A DNA stretch of 17,054 nucleotides from Candidatus Methylomirabilota bacterium (lineage in GTDB: Bacteria > Methylomirabilota > Methylomirabilia > Methylomirabilales > 2-02-FULL-66-22), in the NCBI GenBank assembly GCA_016208645.1, contig JACQXP010000086.1, forward strand, positions 1-17,054. Direction: 5' to 3'. Made by a program: the position numbers and the translations under genes. Below, in pieces: positions 6,834 through 13,919 of the stretch. How positions within the stretch are numbered: position 1 is the first letter of the stretch; every line of letters starts with the position of its first letter. The notes below the pieces were generated by a model. The model was given only the letters and a program-made list of their open reading frames with translations, did no database searches and had not been told where the DNA came from.

Positions 6834-6869
6834 CGGATTTCCGATTGCGGATTTCGGATTGCGGATTGG
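6834..6869. repeat. CGGATT-word tandem tract between UvrD-type gene and ABM gene
   Basis: The words CGGATTT, CGATTG, CGGATTT and CGGATTG follow each other with a seven- to eight-base period. The tract lies about 36 bases after the UvrD-type gene's stop codon and ends at the ABM gene's ribosome binding site. The same CGGATTT word recurs in the gap at 10674-10800. Confidence 0.6.
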
Positions 6870-6905
6870 TCAAAAAGGTCGCCCGACTCTTTCCCTCGAA
6901 CCTAC

Positions 6906-9893
6906 CTACCCCGCCTCCCGGTACGCCGTGCTCGGGCAGATCTCCCGGAAGGCGCAGTAGCCGCACTGCAGGTAGCCGGGCGTTGCGGTGAATTCCCGGG
7001 CGCGGATCCCGCGGGCGACCTTCCCGATGGTGTCCCGGGTCTCCTCGAGGTCGGCCGCGGCCTTCCGGGCACTGCCCACCAGCCCCGACTCCAGGAAGTG
7101 CAGCTCCACGGCATCCGGGAGGCGGCCGGTCATCTGGTCATAGGCCAGGGCATAGATGGCCAGTTGCAGGCTCTCCCGGGCCTTCCGGTCGGCTTCTTTC
7201 TGGTCGCGGACGGCCGACGACTTGTAATCAATGATGGCGACGCGCCCGTCCCGCTCATCCAGGCGATCCCAGCGGCCGATCACCTTGGTGGTCTCCAGCA
7301 GGAAGGTGAACGGTCGCTCCACCGCCGTCGGGACCGTCCCCGTCCGCTCCTGGTCGGCCACGAAGCGTCGCAGGACCGCCCGCCCCTGCTCCAGGCGCAG
7401 ATCCTCGTGCTCGCGCGTCAGGAATCCCACGCTCTGCCAGGCTGCCTCGAAGGCCTCCAGGACCTCTGCCTCGGTGACCCCGCCTTCCAGGCGGGGCGCG
7501 GACTGGGCCAGGGTGAGTTTGCGCCGCAGATAGAACGAAATCGCCTCGTGCAGCGCCTTGCCGTAGACCACCGAGTGATGCTCCCGGATCGGCACCCGCA
7601 GGAGGTGAATGTACTTGTATTTCAGCGGGCAGGTCAGATAGTCGTCCACCTGGTAGTGGCTGAGGGGCAGGATCTCGTGATCCGGGATGACCCGGAGCGC
7701 GTCCGCGCTCTCCTCCACCGAGGGGGCATGGCGCTGGATCGCCTCCAGGGCCGAGGCCTTGTACCGCGGGGGCTCCGACGGCGGCAGATCCAGGGCCTCC
7801 AGGAGGAACCGGCTCACCTTCTTGGCGCGGGCGCCTCCGTAATCCCGCGCGCTGGTCAGGAACAGCTCCCGCCTGGCCCGCGTCATGCCCACGTAGAAGA
7901 GGCGCCGCTCTTCTTGCAGGTGAAAATCCCCGCCCAGCAGGAGGTCGTGCAGCAGCGCATCCGGCAGGGCCAGGGGCTCCCGCCGTCCGCGTGAGGGGAA
8001 GCGGTCGGCCACCAGGCTCACCAGAAAGACCACGGGGAACTCGAGCCCCTTGGCCTTGTGCACGGTGAGGACGTGCACCGCGTCGGCGTCCTCGTCCGCC
8101 TCCACCGCCGCCGGATCGTCGCCGCCCTCCATGAGAAGGTCCAGGTGCCGGATGAACTGGGGAACCCCCGCCGGCGGCGCGGCGACGTCGGCGAACCGGT
8201 GGACGATCTCGAAGAAACGCGCGATGTTCCCCACGCGTTGGTCGGCCGCGGACGTGCCGGCCGCGGTCAGGCGCTTGAGCAGGCCGCTCCGCATGAGGAA
8301 CTGGTACAGGATCTCGCCGGTGGACCGCTCCCGTGAGAGCGCCACGTACTCCATCAGGTCCTTCACGAGCCGCTCCACCGTGGCCCGGAACGTGAGGTCG
8401 AGATCGCCCGGGGCGGCCGGGCCGTCGAGATTCTCGAAGACCCAGCGCAGCGAGCGGTTCGCGCGCTTCGCCGCGCTGGCGCACCGGGCCAACTGCCAGT
8501 CGTCCATGGCGTACAGCTCGGACCCGGCCAGGAAATACAGGCTCACCGTGTCCTCGGGATCGGCCACCACCCGCAGGAAGGCGATGAGCAGCCGGACCTC
8601 GGGCCGCGCGTAGAGTCCCTGGTTTCCGCTGAACCGCCAGGGGATCCCCTGCAGGTTCATCGCCCGCAGGAACGGATCGGCGTCCCGGTTGGCGCGCACG
8701 AGGATGGCCACGTCCCGGTAGGTCCAGGCCCCCTCCTCCACCCGGCCCGCGATCAGGCGGGCCACGCCGTCGGCCTCGCTGGAGGCGGTGTCGTAATACA
8801 GGTGCCGGGGCGGGGGGCCCTCGGGCGCGGTCGCAACGAGGCGCTTGTCTATCCCCTCCCGCACCTCCAGCCGGTCCGGGTCGTTGTGGTGAATGAGGCG
8901 GGAGGCGGCGTCCAGGATGGCCTGGCCGGAGCGGAAGTTGTCCCGCAGGACGATTCGCCGGGCGTCCGGATAGGCGGCCGTGAACCCCAGGATGTTGCTG
9001 ATGGCCGCGCCCCGGAACTTGTAGATACTCTGGTCGTCGTCCCCCACGACCGTGACGTTCCCCTCCGGTCCCGCCAGCAGCTTCACCAGTTCCCACTGGG
9101 TGTGGTTGGTGTCCTGGAACTCGTCCACCAGGATGTACCGGAACCGTTCGCGGTACTTCTGGAGGACCAGGGGATGCTCACGGAAGAGCCGGAGACAGAG
9201 GAACACCTGGTCGCCGAAGTCCACGAGGCCCCGCTCCCCCAGCAGGCGCTGGTATTCGCCATAGCACGCCGCCATCTCGCGCTGAAGCTCCGCCTCCTCC
9301 CGCAGCGCCGCATCCTCTGGCGATGTCGTGGCCCGCCCGGCCAGCGCCTCCGCGAAGGCCAGGTACTCCTCCGGCGTCACCGCCTCGTCCTTGGCCCGGC
9401 TGAAGAGCGTGACCAGCGCCTGGAGATGCTTCGTCGGGTCCCCCAGCGGGCGCAGGCGCAGGAGCGGCAACCGGAACAGGTGCTCCCGCAGGAAGACCGC
9501 CTGCTCGGGGCGGGTGAGCACCCGGAAATCGGTGCGGAGACCGAGGACCAGCCCCTCGTCCCGCAGCACCCGGTCGCCGAAGGCGTGGAACGTGCTGATC
9601 CACATGTCGGCGAAGCCATAGGGAACCAGCAGGTCCACCCGCCCTTCCATCTCTTCGGCGGCCTTGTCGGTGAAGGTGAGGGCCAAAATCTCCGAGGGGC
9701 GGGCCCGCTTGGCCGCCACCAGATAGGCGATCCGGCGGGTGAGGACCGTGGTCTTCCCCGTGCCGGCGCCGGCGACGATGAGGAGCGGCCCCTCGCCGTG
9801 GGTGACGGCGTCCGCCTGCTCCGGGGTGAGGCCTTCCAGCACCTGGGCCAGGGCCGGGCTGTCTTCGCGCACTGTCGTCAGCGAATTAGGCAT
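6906..9893 (-). CDS. UvrD/PcrA-type ATP-dependent helicase fused to PD-(D/E)XK Fe-S nuclease
   Basis: The 995-residue protein is an SF1A DNA helicase. Walker A GAGTGKTT is at 42-49, motif II VDEFQD at 256-261, motif III VGDDDQSIYKFRGA from 283, and motif VI VGMTRARREL near 668. The C-terminal 250 residues are a RecB-family nuclease: GRWDRLDERDG, then IIDYKSS near 887-892. An iron-sulphur cluster is suggested by Cys near 755 (YLTCPLKYKY) and Cys 977, 980 and 986 (CGYCAFREIC), as in AddB/AdnA-type proteins. It should unwind and cut DNA in repair, possibly as the single-chain core of an AddAB-like system; no second subunit lies nearby. The ATG at 9893 gives the natural N-terminus (LTPEQADAV at 22). 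Further upstream codons in frame read through the intergenic repeat and are rejected. Confidence 0.85.
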   Translation of the reverse strand: MPNSLTTVREDSPALAQVLEGLTPEQADAVTHGEGPLLIVAGAGTGKTTVLTRRIAYLVAAKRARPSEILALTFTDKAAEEMEGRVDLLVPYGFADMWISTFHAFGDRVLRDEGLVLGLRTDFRVLTRPEQAVFLREHLFRLPLLRLRPLGDPTKHLQALVTLFSRAKDEAVTPEEYLAFAEALAGRATTSPEDAALREEAELQREMAACYGEYQRLLGERGLVDFGDQVFLCLRLFREHPLVLQKYRERFRYILVDEFQDTNHTQWELVKLLAGPEGNVTVVGDDDQSIYKFRGAAISNILGFTAAYPDARRIVLRDNFRSGQAILDAASRLIHHNDPDRLEVREGIDKRLVATAPEGPPPRHLYYDTASSEADGVARLIAGRVEEGAWTYRDVAILVRANRDADPFLRAMNLQGIPWRFSGNQGLYARPEVRLLIAFLRVVADPEDTVSLYFLAGSELYAMDDWQLARCASAAKRANRSLRWVFENLDGPAAPGDLDLTFRATVERLVKDLMEYVALSRERSTGEILYQFLMRSGLLKRLTAAGTSAADQRVGNIARFFEIVHRFADVAAPPAGVPQFIRHLDLLMEGGDDPAAVEADEDADAVHVLTVHKAKGLEFPVVFLVSLVADRFPSRGRREPLALPDALLHDLLLGGDFHLQEERRLFYVGMTRARRELFLTSARDYGGARAKKVSRFLLEALDLPPSEPPRYKASALEAIQRHAPSVEESADALRVIPDHEILPLSHYQVDDYLTCPLKYKYIHLLRVPIREHHSVVYGKALHEAISFYLRRKLTLAQSAPRLEGGVTEAEVLEAFEAAWQSVGFLTREHEDLRLEQGRAVLRRFVADQERTGTVPTAVERPFTFLLETTKVIGRWDRLDERDGRVAIIDYKSSAVRDQKEADRKARESLQLAIYALAYDQMTGRLPDAVELHFLESGLVGSARKAAADLEETRDTIGKVARGIRAREFTATPGYLQCGYCAFREICPSTAYREAG

Positions 9894-9906
9894 CTCGGCT
9901 ACACGC

Positions 9907-10000
9907 GTTCGGTTGTTTCCCGCCCTGCGGGATTCGGGTGTTCGGTGGTACTCGGGTACCAGGAACAACCGAACCACCGAACGCTCGAACTCTCGAACGC
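9907..10000. repeat. Interleaved inverted repeats of GTTCGG words upstream of the helicase gene
   Basis: Arm A (9907-9917) pairs perfectly over 11 bp with A' (9964-9974), and arm B (9940-9949) pairs over 10 bp with B' (9973-9982). The order A-B-A'-B' is interleaved, as in a pseudoknot. A small perfect hairpin (9946-9951 with 9956-9961, loop TCGG) overlaps B. Further CGAAC words run to 10000. The tract starts ten bases after the VUT gene's stop codon and ends 14 bases before the helicase start. Confidence 0.6.
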
Positions 10001-10009
10001 TTCTTCTTC

Positions 10010-10609
10010 CTACGCCTGCTGCTCCGCCGCCCTCTCGTGGCCGCGGGCCGCATAGATCAGGGGCAGGCTGACCACGGTGACTCCCATCTTCACCAGGTAT
10101 TGCCCCCGGATCAGGGGCCCCACGGGCAGGACCCCGGCGAAGGCGATGCCGATGAACAGGACGCTGTCCACCAGCGTGGAGACGGTATTGCTGGTCAGGA
10201 CGCGGATCCACTTCGGTCCCCCGACGTGCGCGCGCCACCAACCGAAGATCTCCGTGTCCACCAGGGAACTCACCAGATACGCCACCAGGGAGGCGAACAC
10301 GATGCGCGGCGTGCTGCCGAGGACCCCCGCGAAGGCGCCCGCGTCCCGGTAGAAAGGAGCCGCCGGGAGCCAGATGGCGAACTGAACGTACCCGGCCAGG
10401 AGGAGGTTGGCCGCGAACGCCGTCGCCACCACCTGCCGCGCCCCCGTTTTCCCCAGGCGTTCGTTGATCAGGTCAATGAGGGTAAACGTCAGGGTGTACA
10501 GGAAGACCGCCGCGGGAACGACGATGCCGCCGATGGCGACCGGCTTGCCCGCGGTGACGTTGGCGATGAGTTCACAGGCCACGTACAGCCCGATTAGGAG
10601 GGTCGTCAT
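10010..10609 (-). CDS. VUT family (YhhQ-like) queuosine precursor transporter
   Basis: This 199-residue integral membrane protein has about six hydrophobic segments. It carries the family pattern of COG1738/YhhQ: LYVACELIANVTAGKPV at the start, then FLYTLTFTLIDLINERLGK, ASLVAYLVSSLVDTEIFGWW, and TSNTVSTLVDSVLFIGIAFAG. E. coli YhhQ imports preQ0/preQ1, the 7-deazaguanine precursors of queuosine in tRNA. The same role is inferred here, without other queuosine genes in view. The ATG at 10609 fits the family; a GTG six codons upstream (10627) overlaps the promoter -10 box and is unlikely. No ribosome binding site is seen, and the promoter sits so close that the mRNA may be leaderless. Confidence 0.8.
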   Translation of the reverse strand: MTTLLIGLYVACELIANVTAGKPVAIGGIVVPAAVFLYTLTFTLIDLINERLGKTGARQVVATAFAANLLLAGYVQFAIWLPAAPFYRDAGAFAGVLGSTPRIVFASLVAYLVSSLVDTEIFGWWRAHVGGPKWIRVLTSNTVSTLVDSVLFIGIAFAGVLPVGPLIRGQYLVKMGVTVVSLPLIYAARGHERAAEQQA

Positions 10610-10617
10610 CGCGGTGC

Positions 10618-10646
10618 AGCCTAACACACTTCCGCCACCCCTTCAA
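10618..10646 (-). promoter_or_regulatory. Promoter of the VUT gene, giving a near-leaderless mRNA
   Basis: On the minus strand the -35 box TTGAAG (10641-10646) and -10 box TAGGCT (10618-10623) are spaced 17 bp. The start point would fall at about 10611, one to three bases before the ATG at 10609. TAGGCT is also the -10 box of the candidate RNA promoter near 1 kb. Confidence 0.4.
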
Positions 10647-10811
10647 GGGAGGCCGGGGGGCGGACTCCTCAATTTTGGATTGCGCCTGCCTGCCGCGACG
10701 GCCGCGGCGCAGGCAGGGATTTCGGATTTGGGAAGGATGGGAATCAACTGAGAACTTGCACCTCGGATCGTGAAAATTCGAAATCCGAAATTCGACATCC
10801 GAAGATAACGA
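10647..10811. other. Divergent intergenic region with GGATT words and an embedded palindromic hairpin
   Basis: The gap between the divergent VUT and response-regulator genes (10610-10945) has no protein gene. It holds GGATT/CGGATTT/CGAAATCC words at about 10674-10802, interrupted by a strong hairpin at 10685-10717. The hairpin stem pairs CCTGCCT with AGGCAGG and GCCGCG with CGCGGC (13 bp in all) around a five-base loop, with a two-base bulge. No flanking gene ends here, so the hairpin is not a normal terminator; it looks like a small REP-type palindrome. Confidence 0.45.
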
Positions 10812-10851
10812 TTGACACGCCTGCATGCTTTGGGCATTGTACACAAACAAT
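10812..10851 (+). promoter_or_regulatory. Sigma-70 promoter with small operator-like repeat, upstream of the response regulator
   Basis: A perfect -35 TTGACA (10812-10817) and a weak -10 CATTGT (10835-10840) lie 17 bp apart. An inverted repeat ATTGT (10836-10840) and ACAAT (10847-10851) spans the -10 box and the start point, where a repressor could bind. The mRNA leader would be about 100 bases. Confidence 0.4.
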
Positions 10852-10945
10852 ACCGTCCTGATCCGGTACGACGCAAGACCAAACTATTCGTCCCGCTCAA
10901 GGCCGACCGCCCCGCACCTGACCGTTTCCGGATTGAAGGGCGATC

Positions 10946-12167
10946 ATGGACACGGCCGGCGCACGGGTCCTGGTTGTGGATGACGACGCCGCCTCGCGGC
11001 GCTTGCTGGAGGTGCGACTGCGCGCCTTGCAGTGCGAGGTGGCCACGGCCACGGATGGGCAAGAGGCCCTGGCCGCCATCCAGCAGGAGGTCCCGGCGCT
11101 GATGCTGCTCGACCTCCAGATGCCCCGGATGGACGGCATGGAGCTGTTGCGAGCGCTCCGGCGGGAGGGCATTGATCTGCCCGTCATCGTCATCACCGCC
11201 CACGGCTCCATCCAGACGGCCGTGGAGGCCATGAAGGAGGGCGCCTACGACTTCCTGCCCAAGCCCTTCGATCCCAAGCACCTCGAGATCGTCATCCGCA
11301 AGGCCCTGGAGCGCCGCCGCCTCGCCGAGTCCAACCAGCTCCTCAGAGAGACCCTGGCGGCCCGCTCCCCCGACATCCTGGGGACCAGTCCCCTGCGTGG
11401 CCCTGTCGGAGCAGTTGCTGGAAAGCGAGCTGTTCGGTCACGAGAAAGGCGCCTTCACGGGCGCCCATCAGGCCAAGAAGGGGAAGTTCGAGGTGGCCCA
11501 CGGCGGCAGCGTGTTCCTGGACGAGATCGGGGACATGCCGCACGGGCTGCAGGCCAAGCTCCTGCGCGTCCTCCAGGACCATACCTTCGAGCGGGTCGGC
11601 GGGACGCGGCCCATCCGGACCGACATCCGGGTGATCGCCGCCACCAACCGCGACCTCGACCGAGCCGTGAAGGACGGCCGCTTCCGGGAGGACCTCTTCT
11701 ACCGGCTGAACGTGGTGCGCATCACGCTCCCTCCGCTGCGCGACCGCCGGGAGGACCTCCCCGCCCTCGTCCAGCACTTCGTGTCCAGGTACGCCTCGGA
11801 GACGAAGAAAGCGGTCCGCGGAATCACCGGCGAGGCGATGGCCCGTCTTTCGGAGCAGGCCTGGCCGGGAAACATCCGGGAGCTGGCCAATGTGATCGAG
11901 CGCGCCGTGGTCCTCTGCGCCGGGGATCAGCTCGAGCCCGAGGATCTGGCCCTCCCGGCCGCTGTCGCTCCCTCGCTCTCCTCTCTCCTGGCCTCCCCGA
12001 TGGGGATCACGCAGTATCACGAGCGGATCAAGGAGTACAAGCAGGCGATCATCCAGGCGGCCTTGCGCCAGGCCGGCGGCAACCAGACCAAAGCGGCCGA
12101 GCTCTTGGGTCTCCAGCGCACCTACCTGGTGAAGCTGCTGCGCGCCCTCAAGATCCGGGACCAGTGA
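10946..12167 (+). pseudogene. Sigma-54-dependent NtrC-family response regulator with internal deletion
   Basis: The REC domain (residues 1-125) is complete: acidic pocket DDD at 12-14, phospho-acceptor D56, T84 and K106. After ILGTSPL the frame breaks at 11389-11397. The second part, in another frame, starts VALSEQLLESELFGHEKGAF and has the GAFTGA sigma-54 contact loop, Walker B VFLDEIGD, and the DLFYRLNVVRITLPPLRDR and PGNIRELANVIERA segments. It ends with a Fis-type helix-turn-helix (NQTKAAELLGLQRTYLVKLL). About 50 codons, including Walker A (GESGTGKE in relatives), are missing, so the product as read cannot hydrolyse ATP or activate sigma-54. The family is usually about 450 residues; about 407 codons are present. 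No partner kinase is nearby. Confidence 0.85.
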
Positions 12168-12173
12168 AGAGCA

Positions 12174-12204
12174 GGGGTCGGGGACCGGGGGTCAGGGGTC
12201 GGGG
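12174..12204 (+). repeat. G-quadruplex-like tract right after the response regulator stop
   Basis: Five G-runs of 4, 4, 5, 4 and 4 bases are separated by two- or three-base spacers (TC, ACC, TCA, TC), starting six bases after the stop codon. On the mRNA strand this meets the usual G-quadruplex pattern with a spare run. Confidence 0.6.
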
Positions 12205-12259
12205 AAAGCGCCTACCGATCCCGGAACCATTCCGCCATCCGAGGGTAACCCCACCCACT

Positions 12260-12286
12260 GGGGGTTGGGGGGCGGGGGCCGGGGGG
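12260..12286 (+). repeat. Second G-quadruplex-like tract downstream of the response regulator
   Basis: Four G-runs of 5, 6, 5 and 6 bases have spacers of two, one and two bases. The first run also pairs with an upstream C-run (12249-12252), so a hairpin and a quadruplex would compete. Confidence 0.6.
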
Positions 12287-12498
12287 TGATTGGGACAGGC
12301 GCGCATCAGCCCGGACACCTCCCCACTCTCCGAGGGCTACCGTGAGTGATAGGTAACGTATATCAGAAGGCGACCTGCCGTGCAAGAAGCGGAGCCGGGA
12401 TGCCGCTGCCCATCTGCTGCCGGCGCGTCCGGGAGCAGCCACCTCCGTGGATCTCCGTGTGAAGCCTACCACCCGGCGGCGTGCGGCACATTGGAGTT

Positions 12499-12535
12499 TT
12501 ATCTTGCAAATATGCATTCCGAATGCATAATTGCA
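12499..12535 (+). promoter_or_regulatory. Promoter of the DUF4143 ATPase gene with a 31-bp palindromic operator
   Basis: The -35 TTGCAA (12504-12509) and -10 CATAAT (12526-12531) are spaced 16 bp. Centred on 12520, bases 12505-12535 form a palindrome with 14 of 15 paired positions matching; the core TATGCATTC/GAATGCATA is perfect. The palindrome lies over -35, spacer and -10, the position of an autorepressor site. The 16-bp block TTATCTTGCAAATATG (12499-12514) recurs upstream of the Phd/PIN pair with 14 identical bases. Confidence 0.6.
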
Positions 12536-12552
12536 CGGGAGGGAGGTGACGG

Positions 12553-13776
12553 ATGCCGCACCGCTACATCCCCCGTGCTCTCGAGCCGGCGCTTCGCCGG
12601 GCGGCCCGGGAGTTCCCGGCCGTGGTCCTCACGGGGCCGCGCCAGGCCGGCAAGACGACCCTGCTGACCCGCCTGTTCGGCAGGACCTCCCGGTACGTGT
12701 CCCTTGAGCCGCCTGACGTGCGGGCCGCGGCAGCGGCGGACCCCCGCGGTTTCCTGGCGCTCTATCCGCCTCCGGTCATTTTGGACGAGGTGCAATACGC
12801 GCCGGACGTCCTGCCCTACCTCAAGGAGCGGATTGATGCGCGGCGGGCGAAGGCCGGGCAGTTTCTCTTGACCGGATCCCAGAACCTTCTGTTGATGGCG
12901 AACGTGAGCGAGACCCTGGCGGGCCGGGCCGCCATCCTCCGCCTCCTGCCGCTCTCTCGCCGGGAGTTGACGGGCCGGCCGGCAAAGCCGCTCCCCTGGG
13001 AGGGGACAGCACACACATCTCCGGGGCGGATGTCTCCGCCGCGAGACCTCTGGCAACAGCTCCTGCGCGGTGGATACCCGGAGCTCCATGTCGATCCGAA
13101 GCGCGACGCAAGCCTCTGGCACGCGAGCTATGTGCAGACGTACCTCGAGCGGGATGTGCGTACCCTCCGGCAGATCGGCGACCTCACGCTCTTCCAGGCC
13201 TTCCTTCGGGCGCTCGAGGCGCGAAGCGGCCAGCTGCTCAACCTCACCGATGTCGCGCGCGACCTTGGCGTGGCGGTCAACACCGCCAAGGCGTGGCTGT
13301 CGGTATTGGAGGCCACCCACCAGGTGCGGATCCTCCGCCCGTACTTCGCAAATATCGGGAAGCGCCTGGTGAAGACCCCGAAGGTGTACTTCACGGACAC
13401 GGGCACGCTGTGTTTCCTGGCGGGGCTCCGGGATCCGGCCCACGCCGCGGCCGGGCCCATGGCCGGCGCCATCTTCGAGACCGCCGTCCTCTCGGAGATC
13501 GTGAAGACCTTCGGGAGTCGCGGGGTGGAGCCCCAGGTGTACTTCTGGCGCACCTCGAATGGGACCGAAGTGGACTTCCTCGTGGACACCGGGGCCAAGC
13601 TGGTGCCTATCGAGGTCAAGGTGTCCGCCACGCCCCGACCGCCGATGGCCGCGGGGATCACGGCGTTCCACGCCGCCCTAGACAAAAAGGCGGCGCCGGG
13701 ATACGTGGTGCATCCCGGCGAGGTGTATCTCCCTCTTGCGCCCGGCGTGACAGCCCTCCCGTTCACCGCGCTCTAG
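12553..13776 (+). CDS. AAA-family ATPase with DUF4143 C-terminal domain
   Basis: The 407-residue protein has the AAA_14/DUF4143 architecture. Walker A GPRQAGKTT is at 28-36 (K34), Walker B VILDEVQ at 75-81, sensor-like LLTGSQN at 105-111, and the family string LAGRAAILRLLPLSRREL at 122-139. A winged-helix-like region (LLNLTDVARDLGVAVNTAKAW) follows. The C-terminal DUF4143 ends with E339, D341 and E354-K356 (TEVDF and PIEVK), a PD-(D/E)XK-type nuclease signature. Members are widespread, mobile and tied to toxin-antitoxin-like or defence contexts, but no firm function is known. The start at 12553 has GGGAGG seven bases upstream. The gene stands alone, with its own palindrome-bearing promoter. 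Confidence 0.85.
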   Translation: MPHRYIPRALEPALRRAAREFPAVVLTGPRQAGKTTLLTRLFGRTSRYVSLEPPDVRAAAAADPRGFLALYPPPVILDEVQYAPDVLPYLKERIDARRAKAGQFLLTGSQNLLLMANVSETLAGRAAILRLLPLSRRELTGRPAKPLPWEGTAHTSPGRMSPPRDLWQQLLRGGYPELHVDPKRDASLWHASYVQTYLERDVRTLRQIGDLTLFQAFLRALEARSGQLLNLTDVARDLGVAVNTAKAWLSVLEATHQVRILRPYFANIGKRLVKTPKVYFTDTGTLCFLAGLRDPAHAAAGPMAGAIFETAVLSEIVKTFGSRGVEPQVYFWRTSNGTEVDFLVDTGAKLVPIEVKVSATPRPPMAAGITAFHAALDKKAAPGYVVHPGEVYLPLAPGVTALPFTAL

Positions 13777-13847
13777 CCCTTTACCACCTGCGCCGAGCAC
13801 CCCCTCCTTATCCCGCACGATCCGTCGGGGACCGTTATGGGGAACGA

Positions 13848-13881
13848 TTATGTTTCAAATATGTCCACATTCTGATACACT
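13848..13881 (+). promoter_or_regulatory. Promoter of the Phd/PIN operon, sharing a block with the ATPase promoter
   Basis: The -35 TTTCAA (13853-13858) and -10 TACACT (13876-13881, 4/6) are spaced 17 bp in an AT-rich patch. The block TTATGTTTCAAATATG (13848-13863) matches the ATPase promoter block at 14 of 16 positions. CATTC and TGCACGG further on are also shared with that promoter. ATGT/ACAT (13861-13870) and TCAAA/TTTGA (13855-13859, 13881-13885) are possible operator halves. Confidence 0.5.
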
Positions 13882-13919
13882 TTGAGTGCACGGAATACCA
13901 GTGAGAGAGGGAGGCACCC

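Larger units (their letters stand above)
12168..12498. other. Intergenic region after the response regulator, G-run rich; no gene seen
   Basis: Between the regulator stop and the shared promoter block I find no supported gene. Besides the two G-run tracts there is an AACCCC/GGGGTT stem (12247-12252 with 12261-12266). There is also a small AT-rich inverted repeat TGATA/TATCA (12347-12351 with 12361-12365, nine bases apart) that could be an operator. The rest is unremarkable GC-rich DNA. Confidence 0.35.

Noticed and set aside
4441..6869. Short-word tracts as a CRISPR array
   Set aside because: Repeat units are 6-9 bases without unique spacers of constant length, and there are no cas genes.
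8802..10055. 417-residue plus-strand open frame opposite the helicase gene
   Set aside because: It is a shadow of the helicase reading frame: His/Gln/Arg/Glu-rich, no ribosome binding site, and it runs through the repeat tract.
12174..12286. Rho-independent terminator after the response regulator
   Set aside because: The stem AACCCC/GGGGTT lacks a following T-run; the G-runs are better described as quadruplex-like.
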